Of a stretch of DNA of 64,000 nucleotides, positions 34,243 to 46,700 are shown in pieces. The stretch comes from Litsea cubeba. Lineage: Eukaryota; Streptophyta; Magnoliopsida; Laurales; Lauraceae. The position numbers and the translations under genes were made by a program. The stretch lies in the NCBI GenBank assembly GCA_012931725.1, contig CM022948.1:95143769-95207768 (forward strand), read 5' to 3'. Below the pieces are notes generated by a model that was given only the letters and a program-made list of their open reading frames with translations, made no database searches and was not told the DNA's origin. How positions within the stretch are numbered: position 1 is the stretch's first letter; each line of letters opens with the position of its first letter.

Positions 34243-36957
34243 TAAGTATAGGGAGAATGTCACTCCTACAAGCAAATGGATGTGTAGTTCAATTATATGG
34301 GTCCACCTGGTCCTATCTTTGATCAGAGCAACCACTTTAATTTGATGCTTATATCATCCCTTGATGTGGTTTCAGGATCAATTTTACACTCATTGAATCT
34401 TCACTCACTATTGGGTCAAGTATAAAAATGAATCTACAATTAAGATGTCATTAGAATTTAAAGTTTTTAAATCAAGAGTTTCGATAATCTGGTGGTGCTG
34501 TTTTTTGGCTTATGCCTTGTCCACAAGGGACCTTTCCATCCATCCTCCTCCCATTGATAGATATTGATCAAAGACGGCAGAGCACGGTCTACTTGCGGAA
34601 TAACATTGTTCATGTAGTAGTTATTGCAAAGAGTTTTTTTTTTTAGAAACAAGAGAGAGATAAACTAATTTTCAACTTATATGACAAAACACATGTATAT
34701 ATAACAAGTTACTTCTGATTTAGCATTAGCGGGGTTTCAATATTTGGTGGGAGCACAAACACTCAACTACCAGATTCTATAGGTTATATTTTATTCAACA
34801 AAACTGCAACCAAGTCATAAAAACTCATGTTTGGAAAACTTGAAACATTCGTTTTAATAGTTCTCAAGTCCAGCCTAGCTCCCTGCATAGGATTTGAAAA
34901 CCTTAATTCTTTATAAATTTATGCACTAATATCAATTATTCTCAATTATATATATTGAAACGCACTGATATCAATGTGTGATCCTCAATCATGCAAACTC
35001 TCAATGAAAAATCTTAATTTTAACGACAGTGAGAAATCTTCAAATCTACAAATTCCTTGTGATTCCAAAGTGTGCCTTGTCTCCCGGTGAACATAATTTT
35101 CCCATCCTACTACTTGTGCTACAATCAAATTGATTTGTTAGGTTCCATCCTATTAAGTATTTTTTTCATTGTAGTAAATGCAATTAATTCTTTTATAGTA
35201 AATGGTGTTATTGTAATTCAAGTGAAACCCATGGTTTAGATTTGGCAGTTCCATAAAAAGATTTTTTTCTCTTGCCGACCATGATTCCCTCCGGAAGTCC
35301 ATGTGGCTATTATATAATAAATTAATTAATTAAATGAAAAGGTTGAGAAAGGAGGACCAGAAATTGAAAATGACGCCTAATCTGCACCATTTCAATGTTG
35401 ACCTAAATCATTAATGGGCCAGACTTTGGCCTACCTGTCCCTATTGGCCTACTAGGTTTGACCTAGATATTTTCACTCAAATCATTGTTTAGAAACTGGC
35501 TCTCACTTCGCCGGTTCGCCCTAAGTAACTCTGCTGAGTCGAGTCTGTTGCCTAAAGAAAAATCTGCTGAGTCCACTACTGAGTTAATTCTGCTTTGTCT
35601 GACATTGAGTCCAGTGAGTCAAAAGAGTGTGACTCCCAAAAAAATTAAAGGAAGCAATTTTTAGTTTTTAGGTCTTAGGGTTTACCCAGGCCTAAATATT
35701 ATGCCCAATGGAAGTGGCCTCACTAGTTATTTTTGGGTCTTGGGACAGCTTTGCCAGGTCAAGCCAGGCCATTTACTAGTGTGGACAACTCATCATACTG
35801 AGTGCTGGTGCGCAGGAGAATGCATGTAAATAATAATCAGAATTACATGGGTGCAACTTGATCAGGCCAACAATCGGCCGGGACCTGGACTTTTAAATCC
35901 CACATTGAATCTGGTCAGGCCAAACAACTTGGTCCAGACTGGGGTTATATTACCTGCACAAGTGGCACCTCTATGGCATTGTCAAAGAATTGTGAGTCCC
36001 ACACTTCAGTTGAGTCGTCATCATCATTATCATCAAAGTCCCGTTCCAACTATATTTGAGCCGGGTACGTAAATTCTATTTCTCTAATCTTAATAGAGGT
36101 ATAACTTTTAACTCATCTTGTTTGTTTTGACAGTATATTTATTCCAATTGGTGGCATTCAAAAGAAGGGTTCATAAAGAAAAGGGAAAATGATTCAAACT
36201 GCTGGATAATGTATTCTAATCTATATTCCATCCACATGAGTCCCCCATGGACGGTCTTGATCTATGTGCTTAGATGTCTAATCAAAATGATTTAGGTATT
36301 CCCACCAATTTAAAGACAGGGCTACTGCAACAGACGTACTTTTATATAGTAGTTACCTCTAAAGAAGAATTAAATAACACTCCAATGAAAAGAAAGAAAG
36401 AAAGATACATACGTATCTTCCAAACTTTCAACTATTACCAACCTACCATGAAAGAGATTGTTTGCTTTGTGTCTCCCTCAAGGCAAGCAAAGCCATTGGG
36501 AGCTTATTTGTCTGATATTTTCTGTAACCAGGGTATATTTGGAGAGTTTAATTAATATTGATTACGAGTTGATGTTTTGAAACTTGTTTGACTCAGCAGA
36601 GTCAGGACCAGTCGGCTTGAGTAGATGGACCCCTGAGTTGGGAGAGTTGAATTGGTCTGACTGAGAAAGAAATACTCAATCAGACTCGCTTGAGTTGCCA
36701 GACTCGACGACCTTCCCAGTTGAGTCAAGTTTCTGAGTGTTTAAATGCATGGGCCATGGAGAAATACTGTGGCCCAACTTCCATTGAAGCCCATGATAAA
36801 ACTATGCTCATGTTGGTCCATCCCTGCTTAATCTACATGGCTGGCTAGCTGTATATATATGTACACTATATACAGACTGTTTGATAGTAGGGCTGACATT
36901 TGATGGAAAAGGACAGTCGGATAAGGAAATTTTTTTGGCCCCGCAATACTATTTTTA
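34243..36957. other. Intergenic, no gene seen; GAGTC-rich repeat block
   Basis: No coding exon recognised. Between about 35480 and 36740 there are clusters of GAGTC/GACTC motifs at both sides (CTCTGCTGAGTCGAGTC at 35531 and, inverted, GACTCAGCAGAGTCAGG at 36591). This suggests the two subterminal parts of another TIR element of about 1.2 kb, but I could not find a convincing target-site duplication. Confidence 0.4.
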
Positions 36958-38320
36958 GGGGTTGTTTGTCTTTATGCGTGGGATATATAAATACAATTTA
37001 AATATATAAAAGATGAATATTCAGATTTTAAGTATGTAATGTTTATATATGTGTTTTTTTTTTTACAACGTTTGTCTAATAACACTATTTTCGCATCATT
37101 TGCACATGTGATTCATTTTTCTATGTTTGTTTCAATGATATCAATGTATATATATGTATTAAACGATTTTGTAAATGATACTTATTAATTATTAAATTAT
37201 ATTCTACTATAATGATATGAAAAGAAGACAAAAAAAAAAGTCTGATTTATATCAAAGTTTTTATTCGCATTTTAAATCCTTAAAAAAGAACATGTCCTTC
37301 AACATGAAATATATTTTTCAAAAATAGATATTTCTATCAATGATCACCTTTAAAAAGAATGCATTCCAACATGTTTGGTTAAGGAAATAAGAGGTTATAG
37401 TCTGATGGTTAAGAAAAATAAAACTCTTATTAATATTTCTATTAACTAATATTTAGTTCAATATTATCTTAATTCATTATTCAATTTTCATAAAACTTAA
37501 TCCATGCATCTCACCGGCTTTATGCCAATAATAATCAATTGTAGAAAGTTCTTAAAATGAGTATTTTATTGCTAAGTCCAATTATATTAAAAGTATTACA
37601 AATTTATTATGGTTAGATAAAATTATATTTATACATTATTTTTTAATGATACCATAATGCTATATAATATACATTCTTCATTTTCTCTTACATTCATTTA
37701 TACATATTTAAATATTTTTAAAGTAATACAATAACAAATAATTTTAGAAAAATTATTAAGATATTGGAAGAAAATCTAAAAAGAGAAGAGAAGATAGAGA
37801 ATCAAATTATGAAAGAATAAACCTACAGAGTAAATAGATTTTATAATATATATTTTTGTATAGCAAGGCAATAGAGAGAAATAGAGAGGTTACCTTCATA
37901 AAATGGGGTGGGATGTAGGGAGGATCTTCATTTATAGGTTTCATCAGTCTATATATATTTTTTATTATTATTTTGTAAATACGTTGGAGGGGGGTTTCGA
38001 ACCCAGAACCTCTGTGATGGAATTACCTCTTTTATTATTTTTTTTGTAAATGCGTTAGATGAGGCTTTCGAACCCAGAACTCCTTTCACGGAAACTGCCT
38101 CAAAATCAAACCATCCGCCTCCAATGAGTATTCTTTGAAATCACATGTGCTTTGGTATTCTCTTTTCCCACTTGAACAGGTGTTCAAATCTTGGTGTGAA
38201 AATGGGTTCATTTCCACACCGTTTACACATCTGATTTACATGTAGACAAACATTACTGATGCATAAATATTACGCATATTCACCATTTACATATGTAAAT
38301 GGGTATAGACAAATGACCCC
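36958..38320. mobile_element. AT-rich TIR element, PIF/Harbinger-like
   Basis: The left end GGGGTTGTTTGTCTTTATGC and the inverted right end GGGGTCATTTGTCTATACCC form a diverged TIR. Direct TTA flanks both sides (36955-36957 and 38321-38323). The 1363-bp interior is AT-rich and non-coding. It includes two tandem copies of an AATRCGTTRGA...TTTCGAACCCAGAAC segment near 37975 and 38048. Confidence 0.65.
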
Positions 38321-38609
38321 TTAGTAATATATGTGTTTGTTTATAAGTATGAAAATGTCCTTGATGAATAGATAATTTTAAAATAATCCCTTGACTAGAT
38401 GACATTGAGACTTTTGCTGACTAGATGACATTGAGACTTTTTTTTTTTATAGAAAGACTAAGAATATATTTATGACAAGGCATTGTGCATGGTACATGTT
38501 GGACAAAGCCATTAAAACCACATGAGTTCTTCCATTAATCCCTCAACTTTTGGACCCGGTCTAAAAGGTAATTAGTGGAGTGGATAGGCGTATATTAAAT
38601 AATTCTAAT

Positions 38610-38871
38610 TAGGGCAGTTTCTTTTTTTAGGATTCAAGGAATTTCTATTCACAGAATTTCTGAACTCGCAAATAGGGTGGAGTTCCAGCATGAGATGAAA
38701 ATTTCGAATTCTCAAATGTCATTTGAGATCTTTTAAGTGACTGGGATTTTTAAATGCTTGGTAAGAAATCAGACATTGACAAATGCCAAGGGACAAGATG
38801 TCATATCATGTTCCAAAAATCTCAACATTTTAAATTCATGTCAGAAATTCTAGAAAAAGAAACAGGCCCTA
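38610..38871. mobile_element. MITE, about 260 bp
   Basis: The left end TAGGGCAGTTTCTTTTTTTA and the inverted right end TAGGGCCTGTTTCTTTTTCT continue into AGGATT and AGAATT, giving a TIR of about 25 bp. The outermost TA on each side could be a TA duplication. Superfamily not assigned; no coding capacity. Confidence 0.6.
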
Positions 38872-38944
38872 AGAATCACTAATAAAGAATTTTCTATATT
38901 GCATAATCGATCATGACTTTTTGGTGATTACCGTCTGTCCATGG

Positions 38945-39382
38945 CATAGTTATTAATTTCATACTGTTTCAGTTGAAATGTCGAAACTTTCATTTCTGTC
39001 AAGTTGCCAAAATGAAACTTCACTTAAAACCTTTTGTTTTGAATTTCGGTCAATTTCAGTCGAAATCCTGGGGTTTGGCCGAAATAACATTTTAGATAAA
39101 TAGTTTTTTTTTTTTTTTACTTTTTATACACATATATTTTGTATTTCATATAATTCTCCAAGATGTAATTTCAAAAAAATCTACTAGAATATATTAAATC
39201 CGTATATTTTACTTCTCTCTCTCTCTCTCTCTCTCTCCATATATATATATATGTATATATATTATTTTATTTATTCCCCTAAAATGTAATTCTGAAAAGT
39301 TTTACCGAAATTCCGAATCGGCCGAAATTTTCATTTCGGAGTCCAGACCCAAATTGGGTCCGAAATGATATTGACAACTATG
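38945..39382. mobile_element. hAT-type element, 438 bp
   Basis: The left end CATAGTTATTAATTTCAT and the inverted right end CATAGTTGTCAATATCAT form an 18-bp TIR with three mismatches. A perfect 8-bp repeat GTCCATGG flanks it (38937-38944 and 39383-39390). The interior has repeated TTTCGG/CCGAAA motifs in both orientations at the ends, and a (CT)n(AT)n microsatellite at 39212-39260. No coding capacity. Confidence 0.82.
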
Positions 39383-39622
39383 GTCCATGGATCCATCAAT
39401 GTGTGTGGGCTCCCTTCTTTAGCGTACAAGCTTCCTTTCCACTTGTGTGGGCTCCATGTGTGTGTGCAAGTGCTGTCATGGTCCCCTCCCCCCAGTTGAG
39501 GTACAAAAGAAGACACCAAGAAAAGGGGTTAGTCGGTGATGGGGAAAGACGCCTATCACCCGATATGAGAAGTCTAATTCACGAGAGAAGAAGCATACTC
39601 CTACAAAAAGAGAAACCCGGTG

Positions 39623-39759
39623 ATACGACATTTACTTGAGTATAAAAATATACACATTCTTTAGACTCTTTTATAATTAGAACTACGACATTTACTTGAG
39701 TATAAAAATATACACATTCTTTATAGACTCTTTTATAATTAGAACAAGTATTAGGGCGT

Positions 39760-39794
<35 letters not shown>

Positions 39795-40010
39795 TCCTAT
39801 AAAAGTTCAAATGCATTATGGAGTATGGACCGCCAAATGGTGTAGACAAGAAGGGCCATGTACTTGCAACCCATTTTCACTGGGCCCATATATATATATA
39901 ATATATATAATTCCTATAAAAGTTCAAATGCATTATGGAGTATGGACTGCCAAATGGTGTAGACAAGAAGGGCCATGTACTTGCAACCCAATTTCACTGG
40001 GCCCAAGAGC
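39623..40010. repeat. Two successive local tandem duplications
   Basis: A 60-odd bp unit (ACGACATTTACTTGAGTATA ...) is duplicated at about 39623-39745. Immediately after a (TA)n tract, a second unit of about 117 bp (AATTCCTATAAAAGTTCAAA ... TTCACTGGGCCCA) is duplicated at 39792-39890 and 39909-40003. The copies are nearly identical, so both duplications are recent. No coding function is visible. Confidence 0.8.
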
Positions 40011-43000
40011 TAGCGGCTTAGTGTCAAAGTCTCGTTTTGATGGCCCTACAAAATCTCAGTTGATTTTTATAGTGAACGAATTGTAAGGTCCTGAATGCTG
40101 CAATTCCATTCCTCCATAAGTGAGTCTATGATTTGAGAGAGAATGTTGTCTTGTTGCTCCACGCCATAATCGATACCTGTGATTGGACAATTGGCCTTTT
40201 TCCCACAAAGTGGCCCACTGGTGGTTAGCTAAGATTGATCAATGCATTTACCATTCTCACGGGGATAAAGTATGCATTATTGTGCATAAATATAATATGA
40301 GGTGTCAATGCCAAACAGACCAGGCCTCGGGTTCTTGGTGAACACCTTTTATTATTCGGATAAGTGTTCCTCAACATTCCATGCTGTATGTCGTGATTGC
40401 AATAAACCATTCCACACTGCCTACCTGCATGAATTATTGTAATGACAAAGACCTCCATGATGCCAATGTGGGCCCCACTGAGATCTTGCTTGGCCATATC
40501 CTTCGTTTTGATGGACGGCCTTTATGCGATTCATCAAGATGACACACACATGCACACACTTGAGAATATTCAATTCTTGGGTTTCTCTTCTTGTTGGAGT
40601 AAATTTCTTTCTCTATGACTGAAGTTCTATGCTTGTGATTGTTTGCTGAGGTTTTTCATGCGTTCCGGACCCTTGGCCGGGTAAAAAACAAAAGAATGAT
40701 ACACATGTGGACCAACTAGTGTAAACCAATATTGTTTACAAACTTGATTTTTGACATTGCAGGGAGAAGCACTCAAGTTGACCTGTCTAACTTAGTACTT
40801 GATCGAACTCCGTCAGTCTTGTTTGCCTCGTAATCCAATAGAGGTGTTCGTGCTATATATGCCTGGATCCAACCCATGGGCCTGAAATGGGTCAAGCTCA
40901 AGCGAATGTAACCCCAGGAAATTAGGCAATGGAGCCCATGGACCTAAAATCACAGCCCATACCAGCCAATTGCGGCGCTTGGGATGGCTGGGCCAATCAG
41001 CACCATCTAGCATAATGGTCTGACATCTTATTTGGTTTAAAATACTGGTTTTCACATGGGTTATGAGCCTGTAGTCTTTATAGTTTCAGGGGGCACAACT
41101 GACTCGGCCAACGGGCTGGGCTTGAGTCTTCTTGTTTTTGGAGTTGTGTTGGGTGGTTTCTGGCTTAGTGACAAAATAAACCACAGAAGAAAAGGAAGTA
41201 AAAAAATGTTATTATTATTATTTTTTTCCATGGAAAGAGCTTCTTTAAAACAAACCAAAGAATCTACGAAACAAACTTACAAAGGCTTGACCAAAAACCC
41301 TCCCACTCAACGCCATTGGCACAAGGCAGAGCCCATTAATTTTAGTTTGATGATGTGAAGCCACATTAGAGGTATTTAGGAACAAAATGAAAGCCGACCC
41401 TCCCAAAAGAACTACTAACCTCCAAAAGGATCCAAGACAATGGTATCAATCTTCAGCCCGTCCGAAAAGACATGGATTTTGGAGAAGCCTAGTTTACCAC
41501 TAGACGGTCGCTCTCGTATCTGCTTCTTTAGACAAGAATAGCTTTGGTTGCTTATAAGAGACTACACATCAATTAAAGATCCATTAGACATTATAATTAA
41601 GACCAAACACAGAGTTACGGATGGTGGTTATCAACCTTCCCAACTTCTACGTAAAAAAAAAAAAAACTTCCCCATTGACTAGACCTTTGGTGCAGCACAT
41701 CATATTAACAGCACATTTGATAATTTTGGTGGGGGCAAATCCCCACTCCTTTCAAATTGAAATTATTTGGTATTCCAAATCGCCTACCAAATCACTAGGA
41801 CCCAAAACAGCTAGCACCTCCATCATTCCAAATCCTCCTATCCGGTATAGGATGGGATACTAATCCAAAGTGTGATTTAAACCGTAGATGTAGAGCAAAG
41901 CCACTGTAGAACAGAGCATGCTCAACCTGTTAGAATAATTGGGCTAGTGTGGTCCGCATGCCTAAGGTGGGCCCCACACTTGGACGACGGATGCATTAAG
42001 TTTGCCTCTTTCTTTTCTTACGTGTTAAGTAATGAATTTAGAAAGTTAAAGGAGATTTACAATTATCAAATGTAGATTTTCCAAATCCTAGGGGAACCGG
42101 TGAGGAATCCTTGCGATTTGGTTACCAAATATGACCTAAAAGGACTTCAATGGAGAAAACTAGATGTGTGTCCAATACTTAGACTTGTTTTAACTCAATT
42201 TATGTGATATTAATAATAATAATAAAAACAAATATGCATTGAAATATAATTAGGCTTGAATTTGAGTAAAGATTGGGTGTGAATTTGAGGTTAGGGACCC
42301 ACGAGCTAAACTGCATACTGAAAGAAATCTTCAAAAAGCAACTTTTGTCTGCTTCTTAAAAACAGTCTTTTTTATAATTTATTAGGCGATATCATTTTGG
42401 TTTTTAAAAATTCGGGCTTCATGATTTCCAAGTTTTGGATTAAAATAGACCATACTCCTTTTCTATGTGTGAGAAAATGGGCCCTAATGTATAAAATATA
42501 TGATGTTTTTTTATATTTCATTCATGTTTTTTTATGCAAGATCAATTTTATGTGGGGCTAACTCAGTAGAGTAAAATTTGGCTATATCCCATAAAAAAAG
42601 AGAATGTATATTTGAACAGTTTAGATTTTCTACCTACAAATAGCATTTCAGTTCGCTTGGTAAGTCTATTAAAAGGATAGTAAGAAATGCGGTTTTTTTT
42701 TTTTTTTTTTTAAGTAAAGTGAAAGGAAAATGTTAGTTTCGATTTTGGATTCTAAGAAATTCTCCTCTTGTAAAGGAAGAAACTATGAGTTTGTTTCCTT
42801 TCTTGGAAAACCAACTTGGCATCCTTATACTATTCTTTAATGAAATAACTTTCCAAAATTAACAAAACAAAAGAAAATTTCATAAATGACTATTAAATAA
42901 TCTTTAGGCATCTAAATGTGGTCGAATTATTTTCATCATTAGACATATGTTGGCCTCTTGGTACCTGTAGGTGTTGATTTATTTTCATTCGTTTGGACCT

Positions 43001-43062
43001 TTCACCTATCATAATCTGAAAGGACATTTTGTTCTACATTTGAAGTTTAAAACCTTTTATAC

Positions 43063-43099
<37 letters not shown>

Positions 43100-43793
43100 A
43101 GTTTAAAACGTTGGAATTTTGACTTCCATATTTCGCAAAAGTTATTTTCATCACAATATCATTCAGTATAATATTTAGAATTACCTCTGAAAAGTAGCAT
43201 TTTATACATCTAACTCTAATATTTCTAACACACACAAAAATCTAATATTTCTTACATCATATATGATCATAGGATTTGCTTTGAATTGTGAATGCTTTTA
43301 ATTGATTTCGGATCCCAATGAATACGACTAGTTACTCGCTGAGCTATTGAATTTATTCTTCTTTTAAGCTTCAAATTGTAGAGTGATTGATAGTAGTTGG
43401 GATGATATTTTGGTGCATACTAGACAATGAAGTAATGTTTTTACATTTTGGAGGTATACCGGCTGCCAGTGCTATGTTTGCTCTGCTTGCTATGGAAATT
43501 CTCAATACCAATACTTAAGGAGACGGAAAAAAAGTTAAAATAATTAAAATACAAAAGGGAATTCTGGTTTTCATTGAGATGGTCAATATGTTTAGTTTTG
43601 GAGCAATTCCCCAGTACAATGAAAAAAAAAAAAACAAAAATCAACTGCTAATTAGATCCCACTAAATCTTCTGTAATTTGATCATGTAAAAAAAAAAATA
43701 ATGAAAACAATTCTAAAAAACCTAGGCGTTCTGCATTTCAGCAAAAATATTCTGCGCAGCAGTAACTGAAACGTCATATAACCAACATGTAGA
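40011..43793. other. Intergenic, no gene seen
   Basis: No coding exon recognised over about 3.8 kb. Contains short homopolymers and an (AAAAG)n tract near 43065-43100. The right edge is the 3' flank of the IQM gene. Confidence 0.4.
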
Positions 43794-46700
43794 TCATGTG
43801 CTACCTGAGGGTAATGGGGAGGCAGGAGGAACCACACAAGTGGAAGGCTTACTGCATGACAAAGGAGTGGGTGGAAGCCTTGGTGATGGTGTGGGTGGAA
43901 GCCTTGGTGAGAGATTCACCAACTCAAGGGCTTGGGCCCTCAGTTCCATTGGATAGTCGGAGACACATCCGATTCTTGGTCCAGCACCTGTAGACCATTT
44001 TATTGACAGCTGATGACCCAACTGGAATGACCTTGCTGCCTTCTTGGAGTTAATCCTCTGCAATACTTCTTTCGTAGGCACCTCTGCCCTTGGGCTTTGA
44101 AGGCCTCCAGATAAATTCCTTTTGTAAGTGCTTTTGGTATCAATGATCTGCCCATTCTCAGTTTGGGTCCTTTCAGTTGGTTCAGAAGGTATGGCTTCTG
44201 GCGCGGCACTGGGTGATTCCTGTCTGGGAGGTTCTGGAAGTGAGCTTCCTTCAGTCATAGTTTCCTCTTGAACTGCTTTGTTGTCTTCGTAGTAATCTTC
44301 GTTAGATGATGAACGTATCTATTTTCAACAAGAGGAATAAATTCCACTGTCAGAATAATGTGTTGTTCAAGCTAAGAGTATTTTAAGACTGGACATTGCA
44401 GTGAAGCAGAAATTGTGGATTTGTGAAGGAAAGAAATTTAATTGTCTGGTATAGTATCATGAGCTTATAATCCATATTGACGTACACTACCACTTCCAAT
44501 TTGGCATACATATTCCATGATCTAGAACACCCAAATTGGGTCCAGCTCCCTCGATAAGACAGCACCAGAATTACTTGAATTGATGAACCCATTTGTCCTA
44601 TCAGTGGCTGCCAAATGGTTGGTTAGGTGAAAAAAAAAAAGTATATGGCAGGTTCAACCAGTAAATGTTCTTAAGGTCATGGTCAAGCAGATCTTTTTGG
44701 CTCTACAATCAATAGGAAGTAGCCAATGCATATGGATTATCATATTCTGCCAAGATATCAAAGTTCTGTTTTTTTTTTTCTTTATCTGAACTGAGAAAAA
44801 ATGGTTGGGATAAATGGTAAAACATGAATGAAAAACATACATACCTGGATTTCATTGAGATTGACTCCATTTTCTTCAAGGAAGGTTAAGAAGCTCTTGA
44901 GGTTCTCTTCAGTAGGCCGGTAATGTCCACTGTATGCCCAGATAGACTGCAAAGAGTAGTTTGAGGCCAGATACATGGATTAATGGATAATGTGTCCAGT
45001 TTTAGCACATCGTTTGTTCTAGTTCAAACAATTTTGACACTAGTAATACATAGAAAATTATATTTCATTGTTTGATGAGATCAATAATTAAATATTATCT
45101 CAATCTGACACATAGGTTTGAACAGGCATAACTACAGGGGATAACAGCTCAGCTCTACCAATAATTTGACCCTGGTCTGAACATTGACCTGTTAGAAATC
45201 CTCAAATTTAACATTTCATTCTGGAGGCCAGACCAAAATGGGGTCCAAAATGAAATTAAAAACCATGAATGAAATACATAACATAACCTTATCTTCTGAG
45301 TTTCACTCCCATATATAATACCTTGAGCACCCCATTCTCTGCAATGAATCTTCCAGCAGCTAAAGTAGCTCCTCCTGCAAGGAAGCTGGAATGGTGAAAT
45401 ATCCCTTTCCTTTTCTGCAAAAAGCACAGCAAATGTCAATGACCTGTTAAATGTACATATCGATTTGAACGCACAAGAGACTGCACTCCACACGCTCAAT
45501 AGTGTTGTGGCAGAGGCATAGCTTCCCGTAATTGAGGTCATGGGTTCAAGTAAACCCAGAAGACACAGCCACAAGTAAGGAGAGGCCCAACGGAAAAAAA
45601 ATAAAAAATATAAAAAAACACAGAAGAGAGGAACTAGAAAAACCAAAGTGTTGTGTTTTTGAGAGTGCTACCTGACCAGCATAAAGGTTTTTTGAGGTGC
45701 TCATTACAAAAATCCATTTGCTTCCATCAGATCCTTTTACTGTATCGATTAACTCTCCAGTTTGTTTGTGCACAATCTTCCCCGCTATAGGAGTGTATTC
45801 ATAGTGTTCTCTCTCTTGCTGAAGAAAATAAAGAGAACTCCTGTTAGAGGATAAGCACCACAACTAGCAGTAAACATCATGAATTAGACCATAGATCAAG
45901 ATAATATTAGGACCATCATTATTGTTGTTGTTGTTACTACTGCTACAAAGATTAGGACCATTATCCTCATTCCTCCATTTGACTAGCTTACAGGCACATT
46001 AAGGTTTTGTCTTTTTACACTGCAATATTAAGAAGTGTTAAGTCATGAGTAGGTTGACTTTTAGTGGAATATATTCTGATATTTTGTAGGACTTGAAAAC
46101 CTAGAAATACTCCTCTCTGTGCGAAAAAGAGTTTGTCTATGAAGGAACTTAATCCAGGAAAAGTTTGAAAAGGAAATTCTGATTTTGTTGCTTAAAGATC
46201 CATTATTACATCAACATCTGCATAGCAAACTTGCAGTTGTAGCATATCCAAATCATATTTACAGTCAAGAAGAATTTGATAATGGAGACAGGCAAGTCTT
46301 AATTAGTAATTTTTATTTCTATTTCATTATTGCCCAAGTTTCCATGACAAACTAACTTCAAAGACAAATATCATGGAACAAACCTTTTTGCGTGAATAAT
46401 ATGATTCATGAATAATTTCCGTCAGTAAATGGGTATTGCATTTGTCTGTGAGGTTAAACTTGATAACCTAAAAAGATAAGAACTTACTGGTCCGAGATAT
46501 TGAATGCACTGTTGTCGAAGCAACGATCTAGGGCATTTCTGGAGATCAACATCTCTGCCATCTCCAATATCCAACCTGCAGGAGGGTAAACTAAGCCTTC
46601 TAAGATGGAATGTTGTGTGTAATGATAGCATAGTTACATTGCATTCAACCAGTATAAAACTGACAGAAAAAAAAAAAAAAGTTCAACACGTATTTGATCA

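Noticed and set aside
37975..38100. TTTCGAACCCAGAAC resembles a tRNA T-arm/B box
   Set aside because: No acceptor stem, D-arm or anticodon arm can be drawn around either copy; it is a repeated piece inside an AT-rich TIR element.
41690..42130. Possible TIR element (ATTTGATAATTTTGG ... CCAAATATGACC)
   Set aside because: Inverted similarity is short and interrupted and no flanking duplication could be found.
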